Origin: Geobacter sp.
GTDB lineage: Bacteria > Desulfobacterota > Desulfuromonadia > Geobacterales > Pseudopelobacteraceae
NCBI GenBank assembly: GCA_009885845.1
Contig: VFJW01000037.1
Location: forward strand, 1-64,000
Direction: 5' to 3'
DNA: 64,000 nt
The notes beneath the pieces are model-generated. The model had not been told where the DNA came from and did not search any database. It saw only the letters and a program-made list of their open reading frames with translations. The position numbers and the translations under genes were made by a program. Positions 43,979-51,372 of the stretch are shown here, in pieces. Position 1 is the first letter of the stretch. The number at the start of each line of letters is the position of its first letter.

Positions 43979-45262
43979 CTACAGCAGGGAGTGATGTTCA
44001 AGAATCCTCTTTGTCTCGACCGGACTCACTCCGGCCTGCTCTGCAAAATCAGGCCAGGCGGCAACCGCCTCCCGAACGTGCTGTATGACTTTCTGGGCTG
44101 TGCCGATACCGAACCGGTTTGCAACCGCCAGCAGATCGTCCTGCGTAATTCCTGAAAACTTTCCATTCACAGACATCAAATGTTGCCAGGTCCATTCTCC
44201 ATCTGGATTATAGGCATAGGTCACATCATAGGCCGGTGCCAGCTCCCAGCGCCCACCCTCTTGCAGAATGAAAGAAATATTCTTGGTGTGGTCATCACAA
44301 TTGGCCGCCATGACGTTGAAAGCCATGCGCCGGAACGCCTCCTCAAGTGCGGAATAATCCAGCCCCAGACGGATAACGGTCTGCAGAAGCTGGCTATAAT
44401 CATGGCTGGCCTTCTGCTTATAGTCCAGGTGGGCCATGGCGCAGAGCGACTGCAGGTGGTGCTTGCGGTTTTCCTGCCGATCAAAGCGCAACGTCATGAA
44501 GTGTGCCCGACCATTCTCTTCCAGCAGGCGGCAGGGTGACATGGCAATGCCTGCGGCGCAGGCCATCAGGTAGTAGGCATACTCGATGCGGCCATAATCC
44601 TGCGTGCCGCCCAACTCCAGATCAGCGCCCATGCCGTCGAACTTGAGCAGCCAGTGCTCGAATCCGGGCTCAACACCGAATTGCCCCGGCCGGATTTCGT
44701 CAGTGGCTGGATTCCAGGCAATGGCCGCCTTGGCCCGTGCCCCCCCCGCCGAGGTGCCAACCTGGATGATCTGCGCAAGTGCTGCCTTGGCAAGGTGGTC
44801 CGAACCCAGTTCGCCATGAACAGCCTGACGGGCACTCTCGACCAGGCGGGAAAGCTTGATGGCCGTTCTGCTGGCAATGGCAGGCGTCCGGGCCGGCTTG
44901 AATTCCAGCGCTCCCATGCCGCGCTTCCCCATATAGGCCAGACGATCAAGCGGCGTCACCTGTTTCTTGTCGATACCCTTCCCCGCCATCCAGGCATCAA
45001 TCAGGGCATTGCCGAAATCGTCCGGCAGGGCGTCCGCCAGCATTGCCGGCAAACGTTTGAAACTCAACTCAGGAAGATCGACAAAGACGAACGGTTCGCG
45101 GGCTTCGCCCAGCGGCATGGTAAGCGGGGCCAGCTCGATGCCCGACTTGACAAATTTGCTGTCATACTCGAAGGCGTAGTACCCCAGGTTCGGCGCCAGC
45201 GCCACCGCGCCGACGGTCTTGCCCCAGATGCGCACCTCGATGGCCTGAACCGGTTTATACAT
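43979..45262 (-). CDS. hipA: HipA-family toxin kinase
   Basis: A 427-residue Ser/Thr kinase of type II toxin-antitoxin pairs. Visible are the nucleotide loop region GTSAGGARAKA, the catalytic NCDDHTKN and the metal-binding Asp in LAPAYDVTYAY, plus the N-terminal HipA domain (VRIWGKTVGAVALA, LPDDFGNALIDAW). HipA proteins phosphorylate translation factors such as tRNA synthetases and slow growth. The ATG at 45262 lies inside the last codons of the antitoxin gene (overlap of 8 bases), so translation is coupled; the track start at 45289 is less likely. No inactivating change is seen. Confidence 0.9.
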   Translation of the reverse strand: MYKPVQAIEVRIWGKTVGAVALAPNLGYYAFEYDSKFVKSGIELAPLTMPLGEAREPFVFVDLPELSFKRLPAMLADALPDDFGNALIDAWMAGKGIDKKQVTPLDRLAYMGKRGMGALEFKPARTPAIASRTAIKLSRLVESARQAVHGELGSDHLAKAALAQIIQVGTSAGGARAKAAIAWNPATDEIRPGQFGVEPGFEHWLLKFDGMGADLELGGTQDYGRIEYAYYLMACAAGIAMSPCRLLEENGRAHFMTLRFDRQENRKHHLQSLCAMAHLDYKQKASHDYSQLLQTVIRLGLDYSALEEAFRRMAFNVMAANCDDHTKNISFILQEGGRWELAPAYDVTYAYNPDGEWTWQHLMSVNGKFSGITQDDLLAVANRFGIGTAQKVIQHVREAVAAWPDFAEQAGVSPVETKRILEHHSLL

Positions 45263-45566
45263 GGGGAGTCTCTTTGCTTTTGGAAGCACGTTGTCGCGGC
45301 TGTTTGGCTTTCAGCATCTGCATCGGGCTGATGCCTACTATCGGTGCCAGGGTCTTAAGCCAGCCTGCCCGCCCCAGGGAGCGCAGAACCTTCACCAGAG
45401 AAGTCAATGTTGCCCCTCTGCCGTTTTCAAGATTTTTCACGGCATTGAGCGCAACACCGGCCTGCTCGGCAAGCTGGCGCTGGTCGATGTTCCGGCGCAG
45501 ACGCAGATCGCGCAGTTGCTGGCCGAACTCAATTTCCATCTCTTCCGGCGTTTTTGAACTTTGCAT
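45255..45566 (-). CDS. hipB: HipB-like antitoxin, HTH DNA-binding protein
   Basis: A 103-residue protein with an Xre-type helix-turn-helix (LRLRRNIDQRQLAEQAGVALNAVKNLENGRG). A family block follows (ATLTSLVKVLRSLGRAGWLKTLAP), as in HipB antitoxins, and the C-terminal tail is basic. It should neutralise the HipA kinase encoded directly downstream and repress its own operon. AAGGATTTTT precedes the ATG. An inverted repeat that could be its operator lies about 45-60 bases upstream of the start. Confidence 0.9.
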   Translation of the reverse strand: MQSSKTPEEMEIEFGQQLRDLRLRRNIDQRQLAEQAGVALNAVKNLENGRGATLTSLVKVLRSLGRAGWLKTLAPIVGISPMQMLKAKQPRQRASKSKETPHV

Positions 45567-45607
45567 AAAAATCCTTTTTAGGCCTCTTGATGCAATTACT
45601 GTAACTA

Positions 45608-45627
45608 ATAGACTTAAAATAGTCCAT
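45608..45627 (-). promoter_or_regulatory. candidate HipB operator
   Basis: ATAGACT-TAAAAT-AGTCCAT is an inverted repeat (6 of 7 positions per arm) located 42-61 bases upstream of the hipB start codon, where an autoregulated promoter is expected. Assignment to HipB is by position only. Confidence 0.5.
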
Positions 45628-45734
45628 TATTTGTTTATATCCACAGGCCGATGGCCTGGGCTATCCACGGATGCAGACGCTTGATCTCATCCCGTACCAG
45701 AATTCCGGTGACAGCTTACTTAATTCCTGGCCTC

Positions 45735-45872
45735 TCACTTCATCTTCTTTCGTCCCGGCGGCAGGAAATTCTCCCCCGTTACAAACTCCTGCCGGGTTTA
45801 TCCTCAAGATCCCGGCGGGCCTTGCGGGCGATGCCGCCGCCCTTCTTCCCCGCTGCCTTATATCCTCACTCC
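45735..45872 (-). pseudogene. C-terminal remnant resembling a BRO/DinD-type protein
   Basis: On the minus strand one frame reads GYKAAGKKGGGIARKARRDL followed by EDKPGRSL. After a one-base shift the next frame reads VTGENFLPPGRKKMK and a stop. The order GGxIAxxARxDLExxxGxxVVTxENFL recalls the C-terminal end of DNA-damage-inducible D/BRO-like proteins as I remember them. No start or N-terminal domain remains, and the frame is broken, so it is a dead fragment. The rest of 45640-46100 holds no gene that I can support. Confidence 0.45.
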
Positions 45873-46122
45873 CCATCCGTCCCAATCAACCCTTTTGCAT
45901 CGCTTCCATCAAGCTCAAGAAACGATAGCGAGCAATTAATGTCGTTAATCGTTGTGAATTGCAACTAATTTTGTCGCTAACCGTCGCGAGCAGCGTAGTG
46001 AGAGCAGTCGCGATGTATCGCATGGTGAGCACAACTGATAATCAGCTTTTCCCGCTGTTACTATCGTGATATATAGGAACTTCTCAAATTGATTGAATAT
46101 AACGCGACCCGAGAGGTTTATC

Positions 46123-46683
46123 ATGACACAACAGCCTGAAATTCTGCATTACGCCGTCACCGTGGTCGGCAAGGACCGCCCCGGTATCGTGGCCGCCATC
46201 ACCGAAGGGCTGTTCAACCTCGGCTGCAATATCGCCGATTCCAGCTGCACCATGCTGGCGGGTGAATTTGCAATGATTCTGATTGTGTCTCTGAAAAGAC
46301 CGTTCAGTAAATCACGGCTGATTGAAGAACTGAAACCGGTCTGCGACCGGATCGGGATGACACTCGGCGTGCGCACTCTTCATGCCGATGAGATCGCGCG
46401 TCAGGAAACCGACGGGGAGATCTGCATGATCTCCGTGTATGGTGCCGACCAGCCGGGTATCGTCTATCGAGTCACCCGCGAACTGGCTGCTCGCAGCATA
46501 AACATCACCGACCTCAACACCAAGCTGATCGGTACTGCCGAGGAACCGGTCTACGTATTGATGTTGGAGGTGGCTCTGCCGGAGGGCGAAACTCCTGAAG
46601 GAGTTGAACACACGCTGGCTGCACTGAAAAAAGAGCTGAACATCGAAATCGGCGTGCGGATTATCACTCCGGTGGCTTTCTAA
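46123..46683 (+). CDS. double ACT-domain protein, GcvR-like
   Basis: A 186-residue protein made of two ACT domains: HYAVTVVGKDRPGIVAAITEGLFNLGCNIADS and MISVYGADQPGIVYRVTRELAARSINITDLN. This layout is that of GcvR, the accessory regulator of glycine cleavage in enterobacteria, but the role in this group is not established. The ATG at 46123 follows CGAGAGGTTTATC and is better than the TTG at 46093. It lies 2 bases before the peptide deformylase gene, so the two are co-transcribed. Confidence 0.88.
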   Translation: MTQQPEILHYAVTVVGKDRPGIVAAITEGLFNLGCNIADSSCTMLAGEFAMILIVSLKRPFSKSRLIEELKPVCDRIGMTLGVRTLHADEIARQETDGEICMISVYGADQPGIVYRVTRELAARSINITDLNTKLIGTAEEPVYVLMLEVALPEGETPEGVEHTLAALKKELNIEIGVRIITPVAF

Positions 46684-46685
46684 CG

Positions 46686-47189
46686 ATGCCGGTTCAACCG
46701 ATTTTACGATATCCACACCCGGTCCTGAAAAAACTCTGCCATCGGGTCGAAAAAATCGACCGGAGCATCCGTGATCTGATTCAGGATCTGGTCGACACAA
46801 TGCACGAAGGACCCGGGTCGGTTGGCGTCGCCGCCTCGCAAATCGGCGTCACACTCAGGGTCTGTGTGGTGGATGTTTCCAAAAACCGTCACGGTAAAGA
46901 GAATAATCACGGCCTGCTGCTCATGATCAATCCGGAGATCACCGCGCGCAGCGGCTCTGCGACCATGCGCGAGGGGTGCATGAGTGTGCCCGACTACACC
47001 GGCGATGTCGACCGATCGACCACGATTACGCTGCAGTTCACCCTGCCGGATGGAACTTTACAAGAGATTACGTCGAGCGGCTTTGAAGCGGTTGCTATCC
47101 AGCACGAAATGGATCATCTGGATGGGATCCTGTTTCTTGACCGGGTGACCAGTATCAAGACCGGACTTTTCCGGCGGAAAAACTATTGA
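46686..47189 (+). CDS. def: peptide deformylase
   Basis: A 167-residue metalloenzyme that removes the formyl group from new proteins. All three signature motifs are present: GVAASQIGV (usually GxGLAAxQ, here slightly changed), EGCMSVP with the metal-binding Cys, and QHEMDHLDG with the two metal-binding His and catalytic Glu. It lies directly after the ACT-domain gene and before the AMMECR1 gene. Because motif 1 is altered, it could be a second, non-housekeeping copy. Confidence 0.93.
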   Translation: MPVQPILRYPHPVLKKLCHRVEKIDRSIRDLIQDLVDTMHEGPGSVGVAASQIGVTLRVCVVDVSKNRHGKENNHGLLLMINPEITARSGSATMREGCMSVPDYTGDVDRSTTITLQFTLPDGTLQEITSSGFEAVAIQHEMDHLDGILFLDRVTSIKTGLFRRKNY

Positions 47190-47208
47190 CAGATGCGGAG
47201 TAGAAACC

Positions 47209-47754
47209 ATGTCGGATCTTTTAACCAAAAAGGAACAGAAAGAACTGCTGAAGATCGCCCGGGAAACGATTGCTGCGTATGTCACCAACCGGAAGGTCCC
47301 GGCTGCGGCACCGACATCACCGGGACTGAACTTTCACTCCGGCTGTTTTGTCACTGTCAAGCAGAAGGGAGAATTGCGGGGGTGCATCGGCAATTTCGTT
47401 TCCGGCCAGCCACTGTATCAGCTGGTACAGGAGATGGCGGTCTCAGCTGCCACCCGTGATCCCCGTTTTTACCCGATGAAGGCCGAGGATCTGGCCGATT
47501 TTGCGCTGGATATTTCAGTACTCTCGCCGCTGCGAAAAGCTGCTTCGGTTGATGAGATTACGGTCGGCACTCATGGTATCTACATCGTAAAAGGAAGTTA
47601 TCGGGGGGTTCTGCTTCCACAGGTTGCGACTGAATACGGCTGGAATCGCGACCAGTTCCTGCAGCATACCTGCATCAAAGCCGGCCTGCCGCAGGATGCC
47701 TGGCAAGGGGAATGTGACCTCTACATCTTCAGCGCTCAGGTGTTCGGGGAGTAA
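47209..47754 (+). CDS. amrA: AMMECR1-domain protein (AmmeMemoRadiSam system protein A)
   Basis: A 181-residue protein with the AMMECR1 hallmark LRGCIGNF and the surrounding blocks (SGCFVTVKQKGELRGCIG, AVSAATRDPRFYPM, DISVLSPL, GVLLPQVATEYGW). In many bacteria it is encoded near a Memo protein and a radical-SAM enzyme; neither is next to it here. The function is not known. Its end overlaps the convergent pseudouridine synthase gene by 19 bases. Confidence 0.9.
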   Translation: MSDLLTKKEQKELLKIARETIAAYVTNRKVPAAAPTSPGLNFHSGCFVTVKQKGELRGCIGNFVSGQPLYQLVQEMAVSAATRDPRFYPMKAEDLADFALDISVLSPLRKAASVDEITVGTHGIYIVKGSYRGVLLPQVATEYGWNRDQFLQHTCIKAGLPQDAWQGECDLYIFSAQVFGE

Positions 47755-48623
47755 GCAATCCCGCGCGCCAGCTCTTCAAACTCACCATCAAGCGGTGCAG
47801 TGACCGTAACCTCTCCACATCTGGAACTCTGAAACGTCATCGCCGAGCAGTGCAGCATCATCCGCCCGGCTGTCTGGCCGCCATAGGTCGTGTCGCCGAG
47901 AATCGGCAGACCAACTGAGGCGAGATGCACCCGGATCTGGTGGGTACGCCCGGTCAGCGGACGTGCTTCTATCAGGGAGATGTCACCTGATGATGCAACC
48001 GTCCGGAATTCGGTTTGTGACGATTTGCCCCCTTCAACAATGCCGTAACACGCCGATGTAACCTTTCCAATCGGCGCATCTACTATCCAGCGCTCCTGCT
48101 CCGGACGGCCTGAAACCAGCGCGAGATAAAGTTTATCGACCAGACCATTCTGGAATTGCTTCGAGAGCCGGGCGGCGCCCTGCCTGCTTTTCGGAAAAAT
48201 CATCGCTCCGGACGTACCACGATCAAGGCGATGAACAACCCGGGCCGGCTCGCTGTTCCCCTGCGCCTTGAAATATTCGGCGACCCAGTATTCGAGCGTC
48301 CCCTTCAGCTGATACGGGGTGCGTTGGCTGTTGATCCCGGCCGGTTTGGTGACCGCAATCAGCTCCGCGTCCTCGTACAGTAGCGCCTCCGGCGGAAGCA
48401 GCAGTTCCTGGAACCGACCCGTTTCCATGACACCGATCTCGATGATATCTCCCGCTTTGACACTCCGTGACGCCACCCGCACCAGCGCGACGTTGACCGT
48501 GCAGCCGCCTCGGTCAATAATACGGCGTGCCTCCGATTTACTAACCCCCGCGCAGAGTGTCGCCACGGCATCATCCAGACGGAGGTTGTGCTGCTCTTTT
48601 CCAACAGTTTTTCTCAGTATCAT
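47736..48623 (-). CDS. RluA-family RNA pseudouridine synthase
   Basis: A 295-residue enzyme with an N-terminal S4-like RNA-binding region (LRLDDAVATLCAGVSKSEARRIIDRGGCTVN). The catalytic domain carries the RluA motif VVHRLDRGTSG with the catalytic Asp, and RPLTGRTHQIRVHLASVGLPILGDTTYG. It modifies uridines in rRNA or tRNA; the exact target cannot be told. It is transcribed toward amrA and diverges from the methyltransferase gene. Confidence 0.92.
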   Translation of the reverse strand: MILRKTVGKEQHNLRLDDAVATLCAGVSKSEARRIIDRGGCTVNVALVRVASRSVKAGDIIEIGVMETGRFQELLLPPEALLYEDAELIAVTKPAGINSQRTPYQLKGTLEYWVAEYFKAQGNSEPARVVHRLDRGTSGAMIFPKSRQGAARLSKQFQNGLVDKLYLALVSGRPEQERWIVDAPIGKVTSACYGIVEGGKSSQTEFRTVASSGDISLIEARPLTGRTHQIRVHLASVGLPILGDTTYGGQTAGRMMLHCSAMTFQSSRCGEVTVTAPLDGEFEELARGIAYSPNT

Positions 48624-48707
48624 GCAGTTCGTAGTACCCTTTTTAGCAACCGATTACAAACAAATCCTTTGTGGCAAAAGCCACCCGATTCTGCTAACCT
48701 CCGCATT

Positions 48708-49298
48708 ATGACAAACACCTCCTCCCCCACCATACCGGCACTGCGCGGGCCGGTGACGCTATCGCACCTGTTCTTGTGCAGTTTTATCCGTGACGGAGAT
48801 CGGGCGATTGATGCGACCTGCGGAAACGGGCATGACACCCTGCTGCTAGCCAGTCTGGTGGGCAATTATGGTCGTGTCTGGGGATTTGATATTCAGCAGC
48901 AGGCGATTACCGAAACCGTCCGCAGGGTGACTGAAGCAAATCTTTCCGGGCGGGTGACACTCCTGCATACCGGACACGAAGAGATGGCACGGCATGTCCT
49001 CTCCCCGGTTCAGGTCGTGCTGTTTAATCTTGGATACCGCCCCGGCGGGGACCGCACTATTATCACCCGTCCCGATACAACTGTCGTCGCTCTGACACTT
49101 TCGCTCTGCCTCCTGTCAACGGGTGGTATTATTATAGTTACTGTGTACCCCGGCCATGAAGGTGGTTTGGCGGAACAGTCTGCCGTCGAGAACTGGGCAG
49201 CGGGGCTTGATCCACATTCTTTTCACTGCTGGCGCATGGGACAAACCAACGTCGCCCGGAATGCCCCTTATCTGCTGTTCATCCAGAAATCGCTCTGA
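48708..49298 (+). CDS. class I SAM methyltransferase (YtqB/rRNA methylase-like)
   Basis: From the ATG at 48708 the protein has 196 residues. It has the SAM-binding motif AIDATCGNGHDTLLLASLVG, an acidic loop VWGFDIQQQAI, FNLGYRPGGDRTI in place of the usual motif IV, and a final YPGHEGG. This matches the PF06962-type putative rRNA methylases. The 40 codons before 48708 in the track ORF overlap the divergent gene and look non-coding. The substrate is not known. Confidence 0.85.
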   Translation: MTNTSSPTIPALRGPVTLSHLFLCSFIRDGDRAIDATCGNGHDTLLLASLVGNYGRVWGFDIQQQAITETVRRVTEANLSGRVTLLHTGHEEMARHVLSPVQVVLFNLGYRPGGDRTIITRPDTTVVALTLSLCLLSTGGIIIVTVYPGHEGGLAEQSAVENWAAGLDPHSFHCWRMGQTNVARNAPYLLFIQKSL

Positions 49299-49374
49299 CT
49301 TCCATCCTCTCAGCTACTTATCCTACCAAAAAACGAGAAATTTTTATTGACTTCCTACATACAAATCGCTAAAC

Positions 49375-49392
49375 GGAATGAACGTTCATTCC
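49375..49392 (+). promoter_or_regulatory. palindromic operator in front of the TetR regulator
   Basis: GGAATGAACGTTCATTCC is a perfect 18-base palindrome 24 bases upstream of the TetR start codon. TTGACT lies at 49347-49352, with a weak TAAACG 17 bases later next to the palindrome. Position and symmetry fit autoregulation by the TetR protein and control of the efflux operon. Confidence 0.7.
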
Positions 49393-49415
49393 TATTTGCA
49401 GGAGAAGATATAAAC

Positions 49416-49991
49416 ATGTCAAAACTGGACAAGCGTGATGAGATTGCTCGTGCCGCTCTGGAGCTAATTGCCGGGCATGGCTTTCACGGCGCACCGATGG
49501 CGATGATTGCCGACCGTGCCGGAGTCGGAGCCGGGACGATCTATCGCTACTTCGAGAACAAGGACGTGCTGATTAACGAGTTGTACCGCGACCTTGAAGA
49601 AAGAATCTACCCGACTATTCTTGATGGGTACGTTCCGGAGAAACCGATCCGCGAGCGGTTTCTCCACCTGGGTGCGGCACTGTTGCGCTACTTTATTGGA
49701 AACCCGCTCGACTTCCGTTATCTGGAGCAGTTTCACAACTCTCCCTATGGTGTGGAGTATCGTCGAGATAAGATTCTGGGGGAAAATGAAGGGTGCGACG
49801 TTTTTCGTGAACTCTTTGAAGAAGGAATAACGCAGCAGGTCATGAAAGAGTTCCCACTGGTCATTCTATTTGCCCTCTCCTTCGGACCGCTTCTGGCTGT
49901 AGCACGGGATCACATTCTCGGCTTCATCACGCTTGAAGAGATGCTGATCGCTCAAACCGTTGAGGCGTGCTGGGACGCGATACATAAATAA
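49416..49991 (+). CDS. TetR/AcrR-family repressor of the efflux operon
   Basis: A 191-residue regulator. The N-terminal helix-turn-helix is typical: RDEIARAALELIAGHGFHGAPMAMIADRAGVGAGTIYRYFENKDVLINELY. The C-terminal part is the ligand-binding helix bundle. The ATG at 49416 follows GGAGAAGATATAAAC, so the longer track frame is not used. It is the first gene of the locus and stands 65 bases upstream of an RND pump operon on the same strand, so pump control by a bound toxic compound is likely. Confidence 0.93.
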   Translation: MSKLDKRDEIARAALELIAGHGFHGAPMAMIADRAGVGAGTIYRYFENKDVLINELYRDLEERIYPTILDGYVPEKPIRERFLHLGAALLRYFIGNPLDFRYLEQFHNSPYGVEYRRDKILGENEGCDVFRELFEEGITQQVMKEFPLVILFALSFGPLLAVARDHILGFITLEEMLIAQTVEACWDAIHK

Positions 49992-50056
49992 CACACAGGT
50001 TCACGATACTATTTTTTACTGACATAACCAATTACTCCAACGTATCGAGGTATTAC

Positions 50057-51223
50057 ATGCATCAGTCACACAAAAAATTATTTTTTTTCATCATGGCAAC
50101 CCTGGTCGCCGGCCTGTCACTCACCGGCTGCGACAGCACGAAACCCGCTGCCCCTCCGCCAGGCGGTCCTCCGGAAGTAGGTATTATCGTGGTCAAAACG
50201 GAGACGGTTTCCCTTACTACTGAACTTTCAGGTCGAACAGTTCCCCAGATGATTGCCGAAGTGCGACCTCAAGTGAGTGGTATTATCCTGAATAGACGGT
50301 ACACGGAAGGGAGTGATGTGAAAGCGGGACAGGCTCTCTACCAGATCGACTCCGCAGTCTTTGAGGCGGCTTACGCCAGTGCGCGGGCGGCCCAGGCACG
50401 GGTTGAGGCCTCACTGGTATCACTCCGGCTCACTGAGGAGCGCTATCGCGATCTCGTAAAGATCAAGGCGGTCAGCCAGCAGGATTACGATATCGCCTTT
50501 GCAGGTCTGAAACAGGCCGAAGCAGAACTTGCTGCCGCAAAAGCTGCGGTGGCAGCCGCACAAATAAATCTGGTCTACACCAGTGTCAAGGCTCCAATTT
50601 CAGGTCGAATCGGTCGATCAAGCGTGACTACCGGGGCGCTGGTGACCGCCAGCCAACCGACGGCACTGGCTACCATCCAGCAGCTTGACACCATGTATGT
50701 GGACGTGACCCAGTCAACAGCCGAAATGCTCAAGCTGAAACAGAACCTTGCCAACGGCGTGTTGAAAAAGAGCTCCTCGGCACAGGTTAAACTGCTCCTG
50801 GAAGATGGCTCCCGGTATCCATTGACGGGACCTCTGAAATTTTCAGAGGTCTCCGTGGATCAAAGTACTGGATCTGTTACTCTTCGTGCTGTATTTCCCA
50901 ATCCCAGGAAAGAGCTTCTCCCTGGTATGTTTGTGCGTGCCATACTGGTGGAAGGGATATATGAAAACGCCATTCTCATCCCGCAACGTGGTGTGACCCG
51001 TAATCCGAAAGGCGATGCCATGGTCATGATCGTAGGAGCCGAGGAGAAGGTGGAGCCGCGTCCGATCAAGGTGGTCAGGACAGTGGGAGACAGCTGGCTG
51101 GTCAGTGACGGGCTGAAAACGGGGGATCGTGTCATTCTGGAGGGATTGCAGAAAGCGAGACCGGGAACACCGGTCAAAGCGATGCCGTTTGGCAGTGCAC
51201 CGGCAGGGCCACCAAAAAAATAG
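50057..51223 (+). CDS. RND efflux periplasmic adaptor (AcrA-like lipoprotein)
   Basis: A 388-residue lipoprotein (signal ending LSLTGC). It has the adaptor layout: beta-barrel and lipoyl halves (VRPQVSGIILNRRYTEGSDVKAGQALYQID ... VKAPISGRIGRSSVTTGALV), a helical hairpin in between, and a membrane-proximal domain. It links the inner-membrane RND pump to the outer-membrane channel. It lies between the regulator and the pump gene. GAGG precedes the ATG. Confidence 0.95.
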   Translation: MHQSHKKLFFFIMATLVAGLSLTGCDSTKPAAPPPGGPPEVGIIVVKTETVSLTTELSGRTVPQMIAEVRPQVSGIILNRRYTEGSDVKAGQALYQIDSAVFEAAYASARAAQARVEASLVSLRLTEERYRDLVKIKAVSQQDYDIAFAGLKQAEAELAAAKAAVAAAQINLVYTSVKAPISGRIGRSSVTTGALVTASQPTALATIQQLDTMYVDVTQSTAEMLKLKQNLANGVLKKSSSAQVKLLLEDGSRYPLTGPLKFSEVSVDQSTGSVTLRAVFPNPRKELLPGMFVRAILVEGIYENAILIPQRGVTRNPKGDAMVMIVGAEEKVEPRPIKVVRTVGDSWLVSDGLKTGDRVILEGLQKARPGTPVKAMPFGSAPAGPPKK

Positions 51224-51232
51224 CATTAAGTT

Positions 51233-51343
51233 CCTTCTCCCTGAGGACCCACGGGGCCTAAAGGAGAAGGTGGCCGAAGGCCGGATGAAGGGAGAACTGC
51301 ACCATTTCCCCCTCACCCTAACCCTCTCCCTCATGGAGAGGGG
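51233..51343. repeat. intergenic palindromic repeat cluster inside the efflux operon
   Basis: The stretch between adaptor and pump genes has CCTTCTCC pairing with GGAGAAGG, a GGCCGAAGGCC hairpin, and CCCTCTCC pairing with GGAGAGGG. The word CCCTCACCCTAACCCTCTCC is a widely dispersed repeat in bacterial genomes as far as I know. It may be a BIME-like insertion or an mRNA processing site. Confidence 0.5.
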
Positions 51344-51372
51344 ATTTTTACATGTAATAAAGGAGCCGCTTC

